Of a DNA stretch of 64,000 nucleotides, positions 59,702 through 64,000 are shown piece after piece (within the stretch, counting starts at the first letter, position 1; each line of letters starts with the position of its first letter). A program made the position numbers and the translations under genes. The stretch is from the NCBI RefSeq assembly GCF_001665235.1, contig NZ_LZSC01000057.1, positions 248,001-312,000 of the forward strand. Direction: 5' to 3'. Source of the DNA: Mycobacterium sp. 1100029.7. GTDB lineage: Bacteria > Actinomycetota > Actinomycetes > Mycobacteriales > Mycobacteriaceae. Below the pieces are notes generated by a model. That model did not search any database and was not told the DNA's origin. It was given only the letters and a program-made list of their open reading frames with translations.

Positions 59702-62700
59702 TCACTCCATCCCCGAGGCCTCGTCGGCGTCGAGTACACCGATCAGATACCTCGCCAACGCCACTGGTGTCGGATGATCGAACACAGCGGTGGTCGGAAG
59801 CTTCAGACCAGTAACCGATTTGAGCCGGTTCCGGAATTCGACCGCGCCCAGCGAATCGAAGCCCAAATCCTTGAACTCCTGGTCGGCACCGACCGCGTCG
59901 GCGGTGGCGTGTCCCAGCACAGCGGCCGCGTGCGAACGCACCATGTCGAGCAGTTCGCGTTCCTGTTCGGAGCGGCTCATCGACGCGAGCCGCTGTCGAA
60001 GACTGGAACCGGATTCAACAGCCGCGGCGGTGCGCCTCGCGGTGCGGATCAGACCACGGAACATCGATGGCAGTCCCGTCCCCAACGGGTCGGAGCGGAT
60101 GGCGGTGCGGCTGATCTGTGCCGGCATCGCGAACGAGCGGGCCTGGCAGAGTGCCGCATCGAACAACGCGAGGGCATCCTCAGAGGGCATCGGGATGAAT
60201 CCCATCCGGGACAAGCGGGCCCGGTCACGCTCATAGAGATGCCCGGTCATCCCACTGGCTTGGGCCCACCATCCCCACGACAGAGCCAGACCCGGCAGCC
60301 CCCGGTGTCGGCGATGCTGCGCGAGCCCATCCAGAAACGCGTTGGCGGCGGCGTAATTCGCCTGACCAAGGGAACCGAACAGGCTGGCAACCGAAGAGAA
60401 CACAATGAACGCCGACAGATCCGCGTCCGCAGTGAGCTCGTGCAGGTTCCATGCGGCATCGATCTTCGGCCGCAGCACCTCGTCCAGGTGCTGTGCTGTC
60501 TGCGCCGCGAAGACGGCGTCATTAAGCACGCCGGCGGCGTGAATCACCGCGGTCAACGGATGTTCGGCGGGCACGTCGGTCAGCAGCGCCTGCAACGCGT
60601 CCCGGTCTGCCGCGTCGCATGCGACGATCCGCACCGACGCGCCGAGCTCGGTCAGTTCGGATTCGATCGCGGCGGCCCCCTCGGCAGCGCGGCCCCTCCG
60701 GCTGATGAGCAACAGATTGCGCATACCGTGGCGAGTCACCAGATGTTTCGCCAGCAGTGCGCCGAGCACACCGGTGCCGCCGGTAATCAGTACTGTGCCT
60801 TCGGGATTCATCGGCATCGGGACCCCGAGGACCAGCTTGCCGACGTGGCGAGCACGACTCAAGAATCGATACGCATCCAACGCGTGTCGGATGTCCCATG
60901 CACGCGCCGGCAGGGGTTGCAGCTCGCCGCCTTCGAAAAGCCGAACGAGCTCGCAGAAGATCTCCTGGGCGCGATCCGGACCGGCCTCGAAGACGTCGAA
61001 AGCTCGATAGCGGACGCCCGGGTGCTGCGCCGCGATCTCGTCGGCTGACCGGATCTCCGCCTTTCCCATCTCGAGGAACCGCCCGCCGCGGGGCATCAGA
61101 CGCAGCGCCGCATCGATGAATTCGCCTGTCAGTGAATTGAGGACGATGTCGAAGCCGGCCCCGCCGGTCGTCTCAGAGAACTTCTGCTCGAACTCGGTCG
61201 TGCGCGAGTTGGCGATGTGATCGTCGTCGAATCCCATGCTGCGCAGGGTCTCCCATTTGCCCGGGCTGGCCGTCGCATACACCTCGAGACCCCATCGCCG
61301 AGCAAGTTGCACCGCCGCCATACCGACACCACCGGTCGCGGCGTGCACCAGAATCCGCTCACCCGCACTGGCATGTGCGAGGTCTGCCAATCCGTAGTAC
61401 GCGGTCAGGAACACCGCCGGCACCGCTGCCGCCTGCGCGTAGGTCCACCCTGACGGGATCGGCACGATCATCCGATGATCGGCGACGACAACAGATCCCG
61501 CGCCGTGGAACATGCCCATCACCCGGTCACCGGGGACGAGGCCGACCACATCCTCGGCGACCTCGAGCACCACACCCGCACCTTCACCGCCGACGTCCGC
61601 GCTGGGATCCGGGTATACGCCCAGTGCAGTCAGGACATCCCGGAAGTTCACCCCGGTGCACCGCACGCTGATCCGCACTTCGCCGGGCTCCAAACGCCGA
61701 TCGGACTCCGGCCACGGGCGCAGGAAGACGTTCTGCGAATCCAGCGTGCCGTTGCCGAGCGTGCTCAACCGCCAGGTGGAGCCTGCTTCGACGAGTTGGG
61801 CGCTCCCGACACGCTCATCGGCCGGCCGTGCCAGCCGCGGCGCGTAGCAGACGCCGTCGCGCAGCGCGAGTTGTGACTCGTCGCGACTCATCGCTTCGGC
61901 GACCGCCACATCGGCGCGCGACCAGTCGTCGATATCGACCAGCATTATCTGCCCGGGATTCTCGGCCTGCGCGGTCCGCAACAATCCCCACACGGCCGCC
62001 TGACCCAGGTCGGCGACGTCTTCGGATGAGTCGATCGCGATCGCTCCGCAGGTAAGCGCCACCAATCGCGCCTCGTCGGTGCGGCTTTCGCGCGACAGCC
62101 AGTTCTTGACGCGGTGCAGCGCATGTAGCAGCGTCTGCCGTGCTCCATCGGGCAGCTCTGCACCGGTGGAAAGCGTTGGCAGGCAACGCACCACGGTGAC
62201 CTGATCGGTTGCGTTCTGCTCCGTGCCGCCCTTGTGCGTCGCAAGCGCGACCCAGTCAAGGGCGTACACCTCGTCATCGGCAGCAGCGCTCACGCGGAGC
62301 TGATTGGGCGAAACATTCTGCAGGGCGAGCGACTCGACACGGCCGATCGGACCACCCCGTACGTCCATCAGGGTGATGGAAATCCGGTCGTCTTGGTCAA
62401 AGGTGATCCGTGCCCGCACCTGCGTTGCGCCGACAACATCCAGCGAGACGCCTTGCCATTCGAACGGCAGCCGCGTGACCTCGGATGCCGCGAGGATGCC
62501 GCCGAATGCCGCACCGTGCAGGACGGAGTCGAGCAGCACCGGGTGCAAACCGAACCGGCTTGCGTCGGCCTTCTGCGTCTGCTCCGGCAACGCCGCCTCG
62601 ACGAAAACTTCGCCGTTGTGGCGCCATGCCGAGTGCAAGCCGCGGAATGTCGGCCCGTATTCGTAGCCGCGGGCGCCCAGCGTTTGGTACAGCTCGGAGA

Positions 62701-64000
62701 CGTCGATCGGTTCCGCGCCGGCGGGCGGCCATTGTTCGATCTCCGCGTCGCTGGTGGGCGCGGCTTCGGGGCCGAGCACGCCCTCCGCATGGCGCGTCCA
62801 GCGCCGGTCCACACCGTCGTCGATACGCGAGTAGATCCGCACGGGCCGTTCGCCGGACTCATTCCAGTCACCGACGACTACTTGCACTGCCACGCCGCGG
62901 TTTTCGCCGATGACCAACGGGGCCATCAGGATGAGCTCATCGATTCGCGGAGATCCCGCGCACTCGCCCGCGTGGAGGACCATCTCCACCATCGCAGCAC
63001 CAGGCACTATCACCGTCCCGAATACCTTGTGGTCGGCGAGCCACGGGTGGGATGTGAGGGATAGTCGGCCCGTGAGAATGACATCATCCGAATCTGCCTG
63101 CACCACAACGGCACCGAGCAGCGGGTGATCCGCGGCGGCGATCCCCAGACCGCTGGCGTCGACGGCTCCGGCGCCGGGGTTCATCCAGTAGCGCTTGTGT
63201 TCGAACGCGTAAGTGGGCAAGTCGATGTGACGTGCGCCGGTGTCACTGAACATGCCAGCCCAGTCGGGCGATTTCCCGTTGACGTGGGCCTCGGCAGCAG
63301 AAAGCAAGATTCCGCGGATGCCGCCTTCGCCGCGCCGAAGCGTCCCGACGACGGCATGGTTGTCGCCGTAGTCCTCCAATGATTCCTGGATGCCAATGGT
63401 CAACACCGGATGCGGACTGGATTCCATGAAGGTGTCGAACCCGTTCTCGTAGGCCCACCGGACGGCCTCTTCGAACAACACCGGCTGCCGCAGACTGGTG
63501 AACCAGTAATCGCCGGCGAGGCTCGCCGTGTCCAGCTCAGCACCGGTGACTGACGAGATGAACAAGATATCGCCGGTTCGCGGTTGCAGTCCTGAAAGCG
63601 ATTCGCTCAGCGTCTCGCGTAGCTGATCGACATGAGCTGAATGTGAAGCGTAGTCGACAGGGATCCGCTTGGCCTGCAAGCCTTCTCGCTCGCACTCCGC
63701 GATGAGCTGGTCACACGCCGCCGCGTCCCCGGTCACCACGGTGGACGACGGACCATTGTGCGCGGCAACGGAAATCGATTGCGCCCACGGTTCGATGAGC
63801 GCCAAAACCCGTTCAACCGGTCGTGCGATCGAAACCATGCCGCCCGTTCCCGCGAGTGCGATGAGTGCCTTGCTGCGCAAGGTGACTACCTGCGCCGCCT
63901 CCCGCAACGAGAGGGCGCCCGCGACGTAGGCCGCCGCTATCTCGCCCTGCGAGTGGCCGAGCACGGCGTCGGGTTCGATCCCGAGCGCGCGCCACTGGGC
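59702..64000 (-). CDS. Highly reducing type I polyketide synthase, 3' part (AT-DH-ER-KR-ACP)
   Basis: The gene enters from beyond the right edge and ends at 59702; about 1,430 residues are visible. In order: acyltransferase from its active-site GHSQGE onward, with the YASHS segment that lies near the substrate-selecting motif; dehydratase (HPLLGAVV and the hot-dog HKVFGTVIVPG); enoylreductase (GEGAGVVLEVAEDVVGLVPG and HAATGGVGMAAVQLARRWG); ketoreductase (LITGGTGVLGALLAKHLV and QANYAAANAFLDGLA); and ACP with the phosphopantetheine Ser in DLGFDSLGAVEFRNRL. No thioesterase follows. The set matches mycobacterial mas/Pks2/Pks5/Pks12-type enzymes for methyl-branched or long saturated chains. The product cannot be assigned without the N-terminal part. 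Confidence 0.9.
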   Translation of the reverse strand, partial: AQWRALGIEPDAVLGHSQGEIAAAYVAGALSLREAAQVVTLRSKALIALAGTGGMVSIARPVERVLALIEPWAQSISVAAHNGPSSTVVTGDAAACDQLIAECEREGLQAKRIPVDYASHSAHVDQLRETLSESLSGLQPRTGDILFISSVTGAELDTASLAGDYWFTSLRQPVLFEEAVRWAYENGFDTFMESSPHPVLTIGIQESLEDYGDNHAVVGTLRRGEGGIRGILLSAAEAHVNGKSPDWAGMFSDTGARHIDLPTYAFEHKRYWMNPGAGAVDASGLGIAAADHPLLGAVVVQADSDDVILTGRLSLTSHPWLADHKVFGTVIVPGAAMVEMVLHAGECAGSPRIDELILMAPLVIGENRGVAVQVVVGDWNESGERPVRIYSRIDDGVDRRWTRHAEGVLGPEAAPTSDAEIEQWPPAGAEPIDVSELYQTLGARGYEYGPTFRGLHSAWRHNGEVFVEAALPEQTQKADASRFGLHPVLLDSVLHGAAFGGILAASEVTRLPFEWQGVSLDVVGATQVRARITFDQDDRISITLMDVRGGPIGRVESLALQNVSPNQLRVSAAADDEVYALDWVALATHKGGTEQNATDQVTVVRCLPTLSTGAELPDGARQTLLHALHRVKNWLSRESRTDEARLVALTCGAIAIDSSEDVADLGQAAVWGLLRTAQAENPGQIMLVDIDDWSRADVAVAEAMSRDESQLALRDGVCYAPRLARPADERVGSAQLVEAGSTWRLSTLGNGTLDSQNVFLRPWPESDRRLEPGEVRISVRCTGVNFRDVLTALGVYPDPSADVGGEGAGVVLEVAEDVVGLVPGDRVMGMFHGAGSVVVADHRMIVPIPSGWTYAQAAAVPAVFLTAYYGLADLAHASAGERILVHAATGGVGMAAVQLARRWGLEVYATASPGKWETLRSMGFDDDHIANSRTTEFEQKFSETTGGAGFDIVLNSLTGEFIDAALRLMPRGGRFLEMGKAEIRSADEIAAQHPGVRYRAFDVFEAGPDRAQEIFCELVRLFEGGELQPLPARAWDIRHALDAYRFLSRARHVGKLVLGVPMPMNPEGTVLITGGTGVLGALLAKHLVTRHGMRNLLLISRRGRAAEGAAAIESELTELGASVRIVACDAADRDALQALLTDVPAEHPLTAVIHAAGVLNDAVFAAQTAQHLDEVLRPKIDAAWNLHELTADADLSAFIVFSSVASLFGSLGQANYAAANAFLDGLAQHRRHRGLPGLALSWGWWAQASGMTGHLYERDRARLSRMGFIPMPSEDALALFDAALCQARSFAMPAQISRTAIRSDPLGTGLPSMFRGLIRTARRTAAAVESGSSLRQRLASMSRSEQERELLDMVRSHAAAVLGHATADAVGADQEFKDLGFDSLGAVEFRNRLKSVTGLKLPTTAVFDHPTPVALARYLIGVLDADEASGME

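Noticed and set aside
1..64000. tRNA, rRNA, integrase or complete insertion sequence
   Set aside because: None recognised by reading; no transposase motifs or terminal inverted repeats were seen, so island claims rest on gene content only.

Overview
The window is a 64 kb piece of a high-GC mycobacterial chromosome, most likely a slow-growing non-tuberculous Mycobacterium. This rests on the gene families: an MmpS/MmpL pair, EspC-like, DUF2563 and TNT-toxin proteins of type VII secretion, TIGR00027 methyltransferases, a mycobacterial HAMP-type adenylate cyclase, a phthiotriol-type O-methyltransferase and a mas-like reducing polyketide synthase. I saw no rRNA, tRNA, CRISPR array or complete insertion sequence.

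Layout. 0-6.5 kb holds a DUF808 membrane protein, a hemolysin-III protein, a CYP140-like P450, an FAD monooxygenase, a lipid O-methyltransferase and an F420-type LLM oxidoreductase. 6.6-14.3 kb is a type VII secretion toxin island: a minus-strand operon of an EspC-like partner, a TNT-domain NAD-glycohydrolase-type toxin, an Imm63-family immunity protein, two paralogous orphan proteins and a decayed second Imm63 copy. It is divergent from a DUF2563 gene, a large TPR-region protein and a lipoprotein. 14.3-23.9 kb holds an SDR, an Mrr-like nuclease with a membrane anchor, two MFS transporters, a UDP-sugar epimerase/decarboxylase - glycosyltransferase - methyltransferase set, and acyl-CoA ligase/enoyl-CoA hydratase genes. 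24-32.6 kb holds secreted or membrane proteins, an adenylate cyclase with a Tat-exported PGRP-type amidase lipoprotein, an IclR-like regulator, a serine hydrolase lipoprotein, and a 42-residue exported peptide. 32.6-58.4 kb is dominated by redox genes, interrupted by an MmpS/MmpL pair and three large ATPase-LuxR regulators. The window ends with a lipoprotein aldose epimerase and the 3' part of a type I PKS.

The most interesting system is at 32.6-58.4 kb. Five promoter regions carry the same composite operator. In gene orientation it reads TCACCCGGGTGA, N10-11, GGGTGA, N7 (TGACrat-like), TCACCC. It stands 49-152 nt upstream of (1) an SDR followed by an NmrA-like reductase and a cupin, (2) an operon of a 77-aa protein, two MDR oxidoreductases, a secreted cupin, an FAD disulfide reductase, RidA, a nitroreductase and possibly an MFS exporter, (3) a GNAT acetyltransferase, (4) a DUF417 (RclC/YkgB-family) membrane protein overlapping an Lpd/RclA-type flavoprotein, and (5) an SDR paralogue plus MsrB. 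Two tandem AAA-LuxR genes and a MalT-like gene lie among them and are the obvious regulator candidates. The gene content suggests a defence regulon against reactive chlorine, disulfide or electrophile stress. The operator and the gene content are read from the sequence. The inducing signal and the identity of the regulator are inference.
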